Positions 38,308-47,575 are shown, counted from the stretch's first letter. The stretch is 64,000 nucleotides of DNA from Chryseobacterium sp. OSA05B (GCF_019970065.1 NZ_JAHXYH010000001.1:1364001-1428000), one strand, 5' to 3'. Notes: generated by a model from the letters alone, not told the origin. Numbers and translations are program-made.

Positions 38308-38703
38308 GGGGTTGACTGGTTTCGACAGCAAGATCAATGGGTAAGTAAGCATGCAGAGAACCGTAGCGCGATCTCTTAAATCCCTTGCTACACAACTTTA
38401 ACTGGCAACGAAGAGTTCGCTCTTGCAGCTTAATCCGAATAAAGTAAGATTCAAGCGCTTTCCCGAAGATAGTAAGGAAGCAAGATATCTCACAAATGCT
38501 CCGTTCTACGGCGTTTGATCCTGGGATATAGGAATGTAGAAATAAGGTTTCTGACGCTTCGGCTGAAACTCGAAAATTTTAGAAGATAAGCTGGAAGTTG
38601 GGTGTCTATCCTCTGCCTTCAGTCGAAAACCAATGGTAGAATAAGCATGTAGAAATCTTATGTATTGCTTGTTTGGACGAGGGTTCGAATCCCTCCAACT
38701 CCA
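38308..38703 (+). ncRNA. ssrA: Transfer-messenger RNA
   Basis: tmRNA rescues stalled ribosomes together with SmpB. The 5' end GGGGTTGACTGGTTTCGACAG and the 3' end with T-arm GAGGGTTCGAATCCCTC and CAACTCC form the tRNA-like domain (acceptor GGGGTTG/CAACTCC with one G-U). The tag reading frame runs 38404-38433: resume codon GGC, then AAC GAA GAG TTC GCT CTT GCA GCT TAA, giving the tag GNEEFALAA. About 396 bases, a normal length. CCA is not encoded. A hairpin terminator follows. Confidence 0.96.
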
Positions 38704-38714
38704 CTTTTTAAACC

Positions 38715-38755
38715 AAAGAGAATTTGTAAATAATTACATTTTCTCTTTTTTTTAT
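38715..38755 (+). terminator. Terminator of ssrA
   Basis: AAAGAGAA (38715-38722) pairs with TTCTCTTT (38741-38748), with the inner stem TGTAA/TTACA, followed by a T-run. Confidence 0.75.
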
Positions 38756-39096
38756 TTTGTATCCGAAATTGTTCCCAATTTCCATCAGCTTTCTAATTTT
38801 GTTATCTAAAGAACAGATATTAATATTCTACAAGTATAAACAATTACATATTGTTGACTAAGTTATTTTATAGTGCAAAAATCTATCTTCGAATACAAAC
38901 CAGAATTTATTTGTTAAGGCTTTGTATATGAATCTTTGAAGTAGAGCTACAGTAGAATAATAAACAACGATTCAATATTAAAAATGGTGGTCCGGATTGC
39001 TGAATCATCTAAGAATCGAAATTGACACTTAATCATTTGTACGAATCTACATTTCTTTGAGTGATATGCTTAGATGTTTATTTAAATACCTCGTCG
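38756..39096. other. Intergenic region, no gene seen
   Basis: About 340 AT-rich bases between the ssrA terminator and the terminator of the following minus-strand gene. No open frame of note and no motif recognised. The 3' side of ssrA is a common integration point for mobile elements, but no integrase or repeat of the ssrA end was seen. Confidence 0.4.
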
Positions 39097-39126
39097 AAAA
39101 AAGGCCTCCTGTTTGTGAGACCTTTT
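39097..39126 (-). terminator. Terminator after the exported collagen-like gene
   Basis: AAAAGGCCTC (39099-39108) pairs with GAGACCTTTT (39117-39126) with one mismatch; the minus strand continues with TTTTTT. Confidence 0.7.
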
Positions 39127-39181
39127 ACTTATTTATATATGGTGGATGTCTTACCTAGCTAAGACAATATAAGGCGATAAA

Positions 39182-40144
39182 TTATAAAGTATATTTTTGA
39201 ACAGTCAATTTACCCGATTCCCCTGATTTTCCGTCAATCCCCTTTACACCGTCAGTCCCATCAACCCCCTTTCTTCCTCGTCCTCTTTCAGCACTTAAAT
39301 GTGTACAATTTCCAGCATTGGAACCACCTTCACCACCATCACCACCTCTTCCCCCAATACCAATTACACCTGATTCACCCGCTAAACCTTTTTCAGATGT
39401 TAGATTAAAAAGATTTTCAGTCGAAGGGTTTTTATTAATATAATTTACAAAAAAGAATCCTCCATTCCCTCCATTTCCACTATTCCCTGCATTCCCTCCT
39501 GGGGTTCCGTTAGTTCCATCACTCCCTCTTCCAGGGCCTCTTCTGCAAGAACCGAAATCACCGTTCCTCGCATTTCTTCCATTGCTTCCTTTAATACCAT
39601 TTTTACCAGGCATACCACTTCCTGCATTCCCTCCATTCTGAGCATTTAAATTAATTGTAATTAAACTTTCAATTTTGTCCAAAATAAAAAATTTCACTAA
39701 ACTACCATTATCTCCATTATTTCCATTTGTACCATTTATATTTTGTTCATTCCCATTTAAACCATTTTTTGCAAAATATTGATTGAATGATTGAATACTT
39801 GACCTATTATCAAATTCAATTTTATTTGCGTACACTTCGAGAGAATTTCCATTCGCAATTATTTTAGTGTTTTCCAATTTTAATTTATCAATCGCTAACA
39901 CGAATAGCGAGTCATTTTCTCCGATATTGCCGAGATTTAGTTCTACATCTCTAAGAATCAGGGTTCCGCTTTGATGTAATCTTTGAGTTAACTCATTTTG
40001 TGTATTTAAAATTACAGCATTAGTAATTTTTGACGGTATGTCCGTAAATTTAATTTTACCTGATAAAATTAGAATTTCACTATTTTGACAATGGAAGTTC
40101 GCCACAGCGAACACCGTGCATAAAAACGTTATTAAAATTTTCAT
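39182..40144 (-). CDS. Exported collagen-like / polyglycine-rich protein
   Basis: 320 residues with a signal peptide (MKILITFLCTVFAVANFHCQ; the Cys near the end could allow lipidation, but the lipobox is poor). Residues about 21-125 are beta-strand-like (LFVLAIDKLKLENTKI, SLEVYANKIEF). From about 125 to the end, Gly-X-X triplets dominate (NGTNGNNGDNG, GMPGKNGIKGSNGRNARNG, GNAGNSGNGGNGG, GIGGRGGDGGEGG), broken by short strands. Two Cys-containing motifs, GSCRRGPGRG and GNCTHLSAERGRG, match those in the paralogue at 40806-41765. The triplets lack the proline content of true collagen and resemble polyglycine II helix bundles. No sorting domain. Function unknown. Confidence 0.8.
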   Translation of the reverse strand: MKILITFLCTVFAVANFHCQNSEILILSGKIKFTDIPSKITNAVILNTQNELTQRLHQSGTLILRDVELNLGNIGENDSLFVLAIDKLKLENTKIIANGNSLEVYANKIEFDNRSSIQSFNQYFAKNGLNGNEQNINGTNGNNGDNGSLVKFFILDKIESLITINLNAQNGGNAGSGMPGKNGIKGSNGRNARNGDFGSCRRGPGRGSDGTNGTPGGNAGNSGNGGNGGFFFVNYINKNPSTENLFNLTSEKGLAGESGVIGIGGRGGDGGEGGSNAGNCTHLSAERGRGRKGVDGTDGVKGIDGKSGESGKLTVQKYTL

Positions 40145-40683
40145 GGTTTTGTTTTTTTGATTAGAACTGGTATATAATTTTTAAATAATATTTCTGTTAA
40201 ATCACTGTAAAACAATCATTAATCCTAAATACTATGATTGTCACATTTTAAGTCTTATTAATATCCTAAGTATTTCGAATTATAATTTGAGAAACTTACA
40301 GTATTTATTCTCATTGACTTCCCATGGCAGTTCATTTTTGTTTAATGAAATCAATTACTCTCTGTTAGCAAACACTTCAAGTTTTTTGTTTAGCTATGAT
40401 TGGGTTTAGTTTTATGAATGTAAATTTCTTATTTTATAAAGAATAGAACAATCACCCTTTCGGGTAATTTTTCTAATTACTATCCATTACTTTTAAATTG
40501 GGATTAATTATTTGTTTATTAGAACTAAAAATTTTACGGATTCGAATATGATTTGGATCCAAAAGCAAAAAATTCCCGGTCTTTTCAACATATCAAAAAT
40601 AGAAGAGATTCAATAATTGGATGAACTACTTTAAGAAAGACAGAGGATATATTTGAAATTCGCCAAATTTATCCAATTCCACA
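40145..40683. other. Intergenic region between the two collagen-like genes
   Basis: No open frame of significance in over 500 AT-rich bases. A small GC hairpin ACCC-TTTC-GGGT at 40454-40465 followed by T is the only local structure seen. It likely carries the promoter of the exported collagen-like gene. Confidence 0.4.
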
Positions 40684-40721
40684 AAAAAGCGCTTTGTTTC
40701 AATTAGGACAAAACGCTTTTT
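40684..40721 (-). terminator. Terminator after the second collagen-like gene
   Basis: AAAAAGCGCTTTGT (40684-40697) and ACAAAACGCTTTTT (40708-40721) pair over 14 positions with one mismatch; T-runs on both sides make it usable in both directions. Confidence 0.85.
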
Positions 40722-40805
40722 AATATTTACCACATTTGATCAACTGAAATTAAAGAAATATTTTAATTGATCTGTATGCTAATCATAGAATTCGTAAGGA
40801 TACTA

Positions 40806-41765
40806 TTAAAAATTACTAAGGGTAACTTTAAACACATTTCCTTTTTCACCATCCTGTCCATCCAAGCCATCACCGAGTGTTTTGGGCTCCGGATAAACGC
40901 CATCAGAACCTTCAGGGCCACGTCCGCACCAACCATTCTTAGACCCGCCATTACCGCCATACCCCGGTTTTCCGGCCTTTCCGCCATTACCTCCGATACC
41001 TCCATTACCCCCTCTTATGTAAAATTTTGCTGCATTCACAAATACTTCTGTATATATGGCGGTTGAAACAAAATAAATATCGGAACCATTACTTCCATTT
41101 CCACCTTGTCCGCCCATTCCACCTCTTCCGGATTCAGCGCCATTTCCTCCCCGGCCAGGACCTTCTTTACAATCAAAGGCGGAGGTTGCTCCTTCTTTAC
41201 CGTTAGAACCATTCCCGCCATTTCCTCCGTTTCCACCATTTCCGCCGTCTCCTCCGCTGATACCATCAAAATCCAAAACAAATTTTGAGTCTTCAATATT
41301 TTGAAGAGTGTCTATACAGATAATTTCTTTGGCAATAATATACAGATTCGGATTTTTTAAGGTTTCTCCATTTTCACCTGCCAAGCCAGCCTGTCCAACC
41401 CATCCCGGCTGCCCTTGTCTATTGACCTCTCCTACTCCATTAGCGCCATCATTTCCTTTAAGTCCATTAGCACCATTTTTCCCATTAATGGATTGATCGA
41501 TCTCTATCCTTACCGGAAAACTGTTATTTTTTAACTTCAACTTATCGCAATAAATCACCCAAAACGGCACATTACTATTGGTAAAAGTCAGTGTCGCATC
41601 CGGTTGACAAATAATTTCATTCGCTTTTAAGATCTGTCCGTTAAAAATTTCTCCTTGATTGACAGGAAATACATTTTCAATAACTGCTGTATCATTAATT
41701 AAGTTCATTACATCTTCAGGTAATGCCTCATTAAGACTATTAAATACTAATTCTTGAATGTTCAT
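40806..41765 (-). CDS. Collagen-like / polyglycine-rich protein without signal peptide
   Basis: 319 residues, paralogous to the exported protein downstream. There is no signal peptide: it begins MNIQELVFNSLNEALPEDVM. A strand-rich segment (WVIYCDKLKLKNNSFPVRIEI) precedes Gly triplets: INGKNGANGLKGNDGANG, GGDGGNGGNGGNGGNGSNGK, GGMGGQGGNGSNGSD, GGNGGIGGNGGKAGKPGYGG. These alternate with hydrophobic strands (NLYIIAKEIICI, DIYFVSTAIYTEVFVNAAKFYI). Cys motifs FDCKEGPGRG and GWCGRGPEG correspond to those of the paralogue. It may be cytoplasmic or exported without cleavage. Function unknown; a PGII-type adhesive or structural fold is the best guess. Confidence 0.8.
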   Translation of the reverse strand: MNIQELVFNSLNEALPEDVMNLINDTAVIENVFPVNQGEIFNGQILKANEIICQPDATLTFTNSNVPFWVIYCDKLKLKNNSFPVRIEIDQSINGKNGANGLKGNDGANGVGEVNRQGQPGWVGQAGLAGENGETLKNPNLYIIAKEIICIDTLQNIEDSKFVLDFDGISGGDGGNGGNGGNGGNGSNGKEGATSAFDCKEGPGRGGNGAESGRGGMGGQGGNGSNGSDIYFVSTAIYTEVFVNAAKFYIRGGNGGIGGNGGKAGKPGYGGNGGSKNGWCGRGPEGSDGVYPEPKTLGDGLDGQDGEKGNVFKVTLSNF

Positions 41766-41891
41766 GATAAAAATTTTTAATTATAAATTTGTTATAATCA
41801 AAAATACCACGCTCTATTCGCCTGAGAAATAACACCTTTGTGTAATTTTATCAACATTTCACATCATGACACATTATGATACACAGCAGGA

Positions 41892-42686
41892 TTACAATAA
41901 AAACCTGCTCGGTGGCAACCCATATTGTTTTTTAAAAGCAAATGAAAAATGGGAAAGATCTTCAAAGCCCAGATCCAGATAGATATCCGTTGCTTTCTTT
42001 CCTTTTTCCAAAAGATAACGGGCTTCCTGAAGTCTCTTTTCCAACAGCCATTTTCTCGGTGCGGTGCCGAATATTTTTTCAAAATCCCGTTTGAAGGTCG
42101 CCAGACTTCTCCCTGTCAGATAAGCAAAACGGTCCAGTTTTACATTGAAATGGTAATTCTTCTGCATAAAACCTTCTAGATCTATTTTATATGGATCAGA
42201 AATATCATACAGGATATTTTTTAATGACGGATCTTGTCCAAATAAGAGGACTAAAGCTTCTTTCTGTTTCAATAAAGCCAGCTCGGGAGATTTATTCTCC
42301 AGCAGATTCTGGTACTGAAGCAAGGATTCCATAAAGTATTTCAGATGCTTCACTTCTGAAACATCAGTAAAAGCAAACATTTTTGACCTTTCCGGGAGTA
42401 CAAATTGTTCTTCTGAGCTCATCTCCTTCAGCATTTCATCGTCAAACCTGATAGATAAAGATTTGAATTCCAATTCTTCACCCGGTTTTTTCAGAAATTT
42501 CAGTAATTGATTTTTACGGACAAGATAAATATCTCCGCTCCTGAATATTTTTCGGTGAACACCATCATTAAGTTCCATTTCTCCTGAAATCACCATCGAC
42601 AGAGCATTGTAGGAAACAAATTGTTCCCCTTCACGAAAAACAGTAAAGTAGCAGGAGTAATTGATGTAATCTATATTTTCAGACAT
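41892..42686 (-). CDS. AraC-family transcriptional regulator
   Basis: 264 residues from the ATG at 42686; the frame extends 21 bases further to a TTG. The N-terminal part is a cupin-like sensor (ALSMVISGEMELNDGVHRKIFRSGD). The C-terminal 100 residues carry two helix-turn-helix motifs: FNVKLDRFAYLTGRSLATFKRDF and KATDIYLDLGFEDLSHFSFAFKK, closing with YGLPPSRF. The aldehyde dehydrogenase gene lies just upstream on the same strand (287-base gap) and may be its target; that is inference. Confidence 0.9.
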   Translation of the reverse strand: MSENIDYINYSCYFTVFREGEQFVSYNALSMVISGEMELNDGVHRKIFRSGDIYLVRKNQLLKFLKKPGEELEFKSLSIRFDDEMLKEMSSEEQFVLPERSKMFAFTDVSEVKHLKYFMESLLQYQNLLENKSPELALLKQKEALVLLFGQDPSLKNILYDISDPYKIDLEGFMQKNYHFNVKLDRFAYLTGRSLATFKRDFEKIFGTAPRKWLLEKRLQEARYLLEKGKKATDIYLDLGFEDLSHFSFAFKKQYGLPPSRFLL

Positions 42687-42973
42687 TTCTCTTCGGATTA
42701 AAGTCAAGCCGGAAAAACTCAGACTTGACTGTTCAATATAATATTTTTAACCTGAGTTTGGGATAAAAAGTTAAGATTAAAAGAGTGGAAGTTACTATTG
42801 AGCAGTAAATACTTAACGATTCCTTTAAATGTATTGAAGTCGTTTTAAAAGATCAATAAAACATCCTGTATTTCTATCTTTGGACTTCATTAGCTTCCCT
42901 CTTTAGGCTTCTGAATTCATTATCTGATAATAAAAACTAAAATATCCCGAACTCAGTTTTTTTTAATGATCAT

Positions 42974-44389
42974 TCAAACCAAAATTGATTTCGGTTCCAA
43001 ATATTCTTCCAGGCCAAACGCTCCGAATTCTCTTCCAATCCCCGACTGCTTGAATCCTCCGAACGGCGCCAGCGGATCATGTTTGAAACCATTCACACAA
43101 ACCCTTCCGGCTTCAATCTGAGAAGCCACCCTGATGGCACTGCTCTCATCCGAAGATGTCACATAAGCTGCCAATCCATAAGGTGTATCATTTGCAATCG
43201 CAATAGCTTCTTCTTCATTTTCATAAGCGATAATCGAAAGTACAGGTCCGAAAATTTCCTCCTGTGCAATGCGCATCTCATTTCGGACATTGGTGAAAAT
43301 AGTGGCTTTAACGAAGTTTCCATTTTCAAGACCCTCCGGTTTTCCAATACCACCGGCTAATAATTCTGCTCCTTCTTCCAAACCTAAGTGAATGTAACTT
43401 TGAACGCGATCAAACTGCTTTTCAGAAACCATAGGACCTACATTCGTGTTCTCATCGGAAGGGTTTCCTACAACCACCTGACGTGCTGTTTCTTTAGCAA
43501 TGTTATTAACTTCTTCCAGTCTTGACTGAGGAACCAGCAAACGGGTTGGCGCAATGCAGGCCTGTCCACTATTCATATAAGCACCAAAAACAGCCTGGGG
43601 AATGGCCTGTGTAAAATCAGCATCATCCAGAATAATATTAGGTGATTTCCCGCCAAGTTCTAAGGTTACTCTTTTCATACTGTCCACCGCGCCTTTAGCA
43701 ATCATTTTTCCTGTGTGGGTAGAACCGGTAAAAGAGATTTTAGCAATATCTGGATGGTTCACAATTTCATTTCCCACAACATTTCCCAATCCGTTCACGA
43801 CATTGAAAATCCCTTTTGGCAAGCCGGCTTCGTGAAAACATTCTATAATGATTTGGGTCTGAAGTGCACTCATTTCACTAGGCTTCACAACGACTGTACA
43901 GCCTGCGGCAACTGCTGTGGCAAATTTACTGCATATAAAACCATTGCTGGAATTCCATGGGGTAATAATACCAACCACTCCTATCGGGGTCATTTGTACA
44001 AGGCTATTTCCTGCTTTTCTTTCAAATTCGAAATCAATGAGGGTTTCTATCATATGTTCAAAAGCGCCCACCATATTCCGGAAGCCTGCCGTGCAGAATT
44101 GTCGGGTTCCGCCATATTCCATGATCATAGTTTCAATAAGTTCTTCTTCACGTTTTTCTACAGCCTTCTTTAAGTTCCTAAGAATTTCTACACGTTCTTC
44201 AATTTTCGTTTTTGAAAATGTTTTAAAAGCTTCTTTCGCTGCAACAATGGCTTTTTGAGTATCTGCTTCATCTCCTAAAACCACTTCTCCTATTTTTTCA
44301 TGATTGAAAGGATTAATAAGATCGAATACTTCTGTTCCGTGTAATCTGATAAATTCACCGTTGATGTAAGCTTGTTCTATACGTTTCAT
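42974..44389 (-). CDS. NAD(P)-dependent aldehyde dehydrogenase
   Basis: 471 residues from the ATG at 44389 (MKRIEQAYINGEF), preferred over an upstream start at 44425 because family alignments begin here. Oxidises an aldehyde to the acid. Conserved sites: TPWNSSNGF (cofactor), LELGGKSPNIILDDADF (general base Glu), NSGQACIAPT (catalytic Cys), EEIFGPVLSII. The TPWN motif is followed by SS in place of the usual FP, a feature of a subgroup of plant/bacterial-type enzymes. Substrate not predictable; an AraC regulator follows. Confidence 0.9.
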   Translation of the reverse strand: MKRIEQAYINGEFIRLHGTEVFDLINPFNHEKIGEVVLGDEADTQKAIVAAKEAFKTFSKTKIEERVEILRNLKKAVEKREEELIETMIMEYGGTRQFCTAGFRNMVGAFEHMIETLIDFEFERKAGNSLVQMTPIGVVGIITPWNSSNGFICSKFATAVAAGCTVVVKPSEMSALQTQIIIECFHEAGLPKGIFNVVNGLGNVVGNEIVNHPDIAKISFTGSTHTGKMIAKGAVDSMKRVTLELGGKSPNIILDDADFTQAIPQAVFGAYMNSGQACIAPTRLLVPQSRLEEVNNIAKETARQVVVGNPSDENTNVGPMVSEKQFDRVQSYIHLGLEEGAELLAGGIGKPEGLENGNFVKATIFTNVRNEMRIAQEEIFGPVLSIIAYENEEEAIAIANDTPYGLAAYVTSSDESSAIRVASQIEAGRVCVNGFKHDPLAPFGGFKQSGIGREFGAFGLEEYLEPKSILV

Positions 44390-44795
44390 ATTGTTTATTT
44401 TAATTGTACAGGACAAAGTTCTCACAATTACGAAGGAATTATTTTGTTCTATGGCTCAATTCAACTTTGTTATAAAGCTCAGAATACGTATAAAATTACC
44501 CGTCTGTTTCTCCGATGAAAATTTAAAATAATCTTTTATACTCAAATTCCACAAACAATAAATCAGTTCTTATTCCTCATGATCTGATCTCGTTTCAGAC
44601 TGAAATAAATGCGATCAGCCTTCTGCCACAAACCATTTCACACTTTCTTCACCTACTTTCACCATCTATTTTACTTATGATTTACATAGCAAACATAAAT
44701 ACCTGAAAACGAAAACACTAAAACTTCTCACTATAAAATAAGTATAGTCTACCCACAAAAAAGACTAAAAAAATGTTTTATCGTGAAGAATTTTA
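44390..44795. other. Divergent intergenic region, aldehyde dehydrogenase / acpP
   Basis: No gene in about 400 bases. It should hold the aldehyde dehydrogenase promoter, which was not recognised. Confidence 0.35.
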
Positions 44796-44803
44796 TATAT
44801 TTG
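44796..44803 (+). promoter_or_regulatory. -7 element of the acpP-fabF-rnc operon
   Basis: TATATTTG, a full match to TAnnTTTG, 31 bases upstream of acpP. A TGTTTT stretch about 20 bases upstream may serve as the -33 region. Confidence 0.6.
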
Positions 44804-44834
44804 CACCATCTAACAATTAAAAAAATAATTTACT

Positions 44835-45074
44835 ATGTCAGACATTGCATCAAGAGTAAAAGCTATCATCGCTGATAAGCTTGACGTTGAAGAAACAGAA
44901 GTAACTCCTGAAGCTAGCTTCACTAACGATTTAGGAGCTGATTCATTGGATACAGTTGAGTTAATCATGGAATTTGAAAAAGAATTCAACATTCAAATCC
45001 CTGATGATCAGGCTGAAAAAATTACTACTGTAGGTCACGCTATCGCTTACATCGAAGAAGTAGTAAATAAATAA
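44835..45074 (+). CDS. acpP: Acyl carrier protein
   Basis: 79 residues, acidic. Carries growing fatty acyl chains on a phosphopantetheine arm. The attachment site is Ser in [14 protein letters not shown], the universal DSL motif. First gene of acpP-fabF-rnc; fabF follows after 34 bases. Confidence 0.98.
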   Translation: MSDIASRVKAIIADKLDVEETEVTPEASFTNDLGADSLDTVELIMEFEKEFNIQIPDDQAEKITTVGHAIAYIEEVVNK

Positions 45075-45108
45075 TATTCTTCAACAAAAAAGAAAATTTT
45101 AAAAGTTT

Positions 45109-46353
45109 ATGGAATTAAAAAGAGTAGTTGTAACCGGTTTTGGCGCAATAACACCGATTGGAAATAATGCAAAAGAATACTGGGAAAATCTTCTTAAAGG
45201 TGAGAGCGGTGCTGCTCCGATTACTCTTTTTGATGCCACAAACTTTAAAACTAAGTTCGCTTGCGAAGTAAAAGGTTTCGATCCGCTGCAGCATTTCGAT
45301 AAGAAGGAAGCAAAGAAAATGGACCGAAATACTCAGCTTGGGCTAGTAGCTGCAAGAGAAGCGGTAGCACACTCCAGAATTATGGAAGACAATGTTGATA
45401 AAAACAGAGTCGGTGTAATTTGGGGTTCCGGTATTGGAGGTTTAGAGACTTTCGAGACTGAGGTTTTAGGATGGGCGAATACGGAAATTCCAAGATTCAA
45501 CCCTTTCTTTATTCCTAAAATGATCGCGGATATCACTCCCGGACATATTTCAATTGAGTACGGTTTTCACGGGCCGAATTATACTACGGTATCTGCCTGT
45601 GCATCTTCAGCCAATGCTTTAATTGATTCCAAGATGATTATCCAACTAGGAAAAGCAGACGTTATTGTATGCGGAGGCTCTGAAGCAGCCGTTACAGCAA
45701 GTGGTGTCGGTGGATTTAATGCGATGATGGCACTTTCTACAAGAAATGATGACCCTACCACCGCTTCAAGACCTTTTGATAAAGACAGAGATGGCTTTGT
45801 TTTGGGAGAAGGAGCAGGAACGATTATCCTTGAAGAATATGAGCATGCGGTAAAACGTGGTGCTACCATTTATGCAGAATTATTAGGTGGCGGTATGAGT
45901 GCAGATGCACACCATATGACTGCCCCGCATCCTGAAGGCTTAGGCGCTTATCTGGTAATGAAAAACTGTTTGGAAGACGCAGGCTTAACTGCTGATGAAG
46001 TAGACCATATCAACATGCATGGTACCTCTACTCCATTAGGAGATATTGCAGAATCCAACGCAATTTCGAAATTATTAGGCGAGCACGCTTTTGATATTCA
46101 GATCAATTCTACAAAATCAATGACCGGTCACCTTCTGGGTGCAGCTGGAGTTATTGAAGCTATCGCTGCATTAGGAACTATTATTCATGGTATTGTTCCG
46201 CCTACCATCAACCATTTTACTGATGATGAAAACATTGACAGCAGACTGAATTTCACATTCACTAATGCTGTGAAGAAAGATGTAAAAGTAGCCATGAGCA
46301 ATACTTTTGGATTTGGCGGGCACAACGCTTGCGTTCTATTTAAGAAAATCTAA
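45109..46353 (+). CDS. fabF: 3-oxoacyl-[acyl-carrier-protein] synthase II
   Basis: 414 residues, normal length. Condenses malonyl-ACP with acyl-ACP to elongate fatty acids. Catalytic triad: Cys in VSACASSANAL, His in NMHGTSTPLGD, His in TGHLLGAAG; the glycine-rich C-terminal NTFGFGGHNACVLF is also present. It sits directly after acpP, the usual partner gene. Confidence 0.98.
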   Translation: MELKRVVVTGFGAITPIGNNAKEYWENLLKGESGAAPITLFDATNFKTKFACEVKGFDPLQHFDKKEAKKMDRNTQLGLVAAREAVAHSRIMEDNVDKNRVGVIWGSGIGGLETFETEVLGWANTEIPRFNPFFIPKMIADITPGHISIEYGFHGPNYTTVSACASSANALIDSKMIIQLGKADVIVCGGSEAAVTASGVGGFNAMMALSTRNDDPTTASRPFDKDRDGFVLGEGAGTIILEEYEHAVKRGATIYAELLGGGMSADAHHMTAPHPEGLGAYLVMKNCLEDAGLTADEVDHINMHGTSTPLGDIAESNAISKLLGEHAFDIQINSTKSMTGHLLGAAGVIEAIAALGTIIHGIVPPTINHFTDDENIDSRLNFTFTNAVKKDVKVAMSNTFGFGGHNACVLFKKI

Positions 46354-46362
46354 ATTCAATGA

Positions 46363-47124
46363 ATGGAGTTACAGAAATACTTTTCTAAATTCCTTCTCAG
46401 ACAAAGAAAAAGAAAATTAACGGAGAGAGACTATTTCCTCAGTACCGAGCTGAAAAAAATGCTGGGCGCGGAGGTTCAGAATGTAGCTCTTTACCGGGAA
46501 GCTTTTTCTTTAAAAAGTTCTTCTAAAAATCAAGACAGTAATTACGAACGACTTGAATTTTTGGGAGATTCTGTTTTGGGTACAATTATTTCCTGTCATC
46601 TGTTCCAGACTTATCCTCAGGCCAACGAAGGATATCTCACACAGATGAAATCTAAAATTGTTAATAGGAAGAATCTTAATAAATTAGGTGAAGACCTGAA
46701 GCTTATTGATCTTTTGCAAAAGCAGGGATCCGCAGCATTGGGCGAAAATATTTCCGGAAATTTATTTGAGGCACTTATTGGTGCCGTTTATCTGGACTTC
46801 CAGTATGACGCCTGCAAAAGGATCATTCTGGAAAGATTACTTACGCCTACTGAAATTAATAAGCTTGAAAATAAAATTGTAAGCTACAAAGGTCTTCTGC
46901 TTGAATGGAGCCAGAAGAAAAAAGTAAATATAAAATACGAAACCTGCGAAGAAGTTCAGGCTAATAAAGCAGTCGTCTTCAGGTGCCACGTCTGGCTGGG
47001 AGAAGAAAAAATTGCTAATGCGACGGAAACTTCCAAAAAGAAAGCAGAAGAAAAGGCAGCCCAGAGAGCATTTTATATTTTAAACAAAAAAGAAAACATA
47101 CTTGGAAATCCAAAAACTTTATGA
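46363..47124 (+). CDS. rnc: Ribonuclease III
   Basis: 253 residues. Cleaves double-stranded RNA in rRNA maturation and mRNA control. The nuclease signature is YERLEFLGDSVLG with a second acidic site in NLFEALIGAVYLD; the C-terminal double-stranded RNA-binding domain ends in KKKAEEKAAQRAF. It starts 9 bases after fabF. Its last 23 bases overlap the next gene in another frame. Confidence 0.97.
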   Translation: MELQKYFSKFLLRQRKRKLTERDYFLSTELKKMLGAEVQNVALYREAFSLKSSSKNQDSNYERLEFLGDSVLGTIISCHLFQTYPQANEGYLTQMKSKIVNRKNLNKLGEDLKLIDLLQKQGSAALGENISGNLFEALIGAVYLDFQYDACKRIILERLLTPTEINKLENKIVSYKGLLLEWSQKKKVNIKYETCEEVQANKAVVFRCHVWLGEEKIANATETSKKKAEEKAAQRAFYILNKKENILGNPKTL

Positions 47125-47575
47125 TCTAGACGATATAGAATTTGAAGATATTGCCATAGGATTGGTAAGATTAGCAAAAGATGTACCTGCTCATGAGTTT
47201 TTCTACAAGATTAATCAAATCAACGGCCTCACCTTTTCCCGAAAAAAAGACGTGATCATTCACGGGGCTTATTACGACTATTATTTTCCAAGATTTGAGG
47301 CTTATCATAAGTTTACGAAAACGTGTTTTACGTTCATTTCAAACCGGTCTTCGGAAAGTAAGCAAAAAAAACTGCAGACCGAGCTCTTCACAGAAGAAGA
47401 AAACATTAAATTTTTATTAAATAATCAGGTAGATGTGGAATATATTCTGCATACATCGGAACAAATTCCTGATTTTTCCGTAATTTTGCTCCCGGAAAAT
47501 CTTGTATTTCCGATACAAGACTATACACTGAGTTCTGAAGAGGAACTTTATCAAATTATCCAGTATTATGAATAA
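47102..47575 (+). CDS. Conserved Bacteroidetes protein, probably IPExxxVDY family
   Basis: 157 residues. No in-frame ATG exists near the start; the TTG at 47102, inside the end of rnc, is the likely initiator (upstream stop at 47081) and implies translational coupling. The protein has the arrangement expected of the IPExxxVDY family known between rnc and pyk in this phylum: an N-terminal helix-rich region (DIEFEDIAIGLVRLAKDVPA, EFFYKINQINGLTFSRKKD), then alternating strands (FTFISNR, PDFSVILLPENLV). The family motif itself is not exact, so the name is tentative. Function unknown. Its end overlaps pyk by 8 bases. Confidence 0.75.
   Translation: MEIQKLYDLDDIEFEDIAIGLVRLAKDVPAHEFFYKINQINGLTFSRKKDVIIHGAYYDYYFPRFEAYHKFTKTCFTFISNRSSESKQKKLQTELFTEEENIKFLLNNQVDVEYILHTSEQIPDFSVILLPENLVFPIQDYTLSSEEELYQIIQYYE

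Noticed and set aside
38704..39181. Genomic island integrated at the 3' end of ssrA
   Set aside because: No integrase gene, no second copy of the ssrA 3' end and no change in gene style beyond the collagen-like genes could be seen within the window.
39445..39645. Met/Glu/Gly-rich open frame inside the collagen-like gene
   Set aside because: Out-of-frame reading of the Gly triplet repeats; the same effect gives frames at 40763-41005 and 41036-41296.
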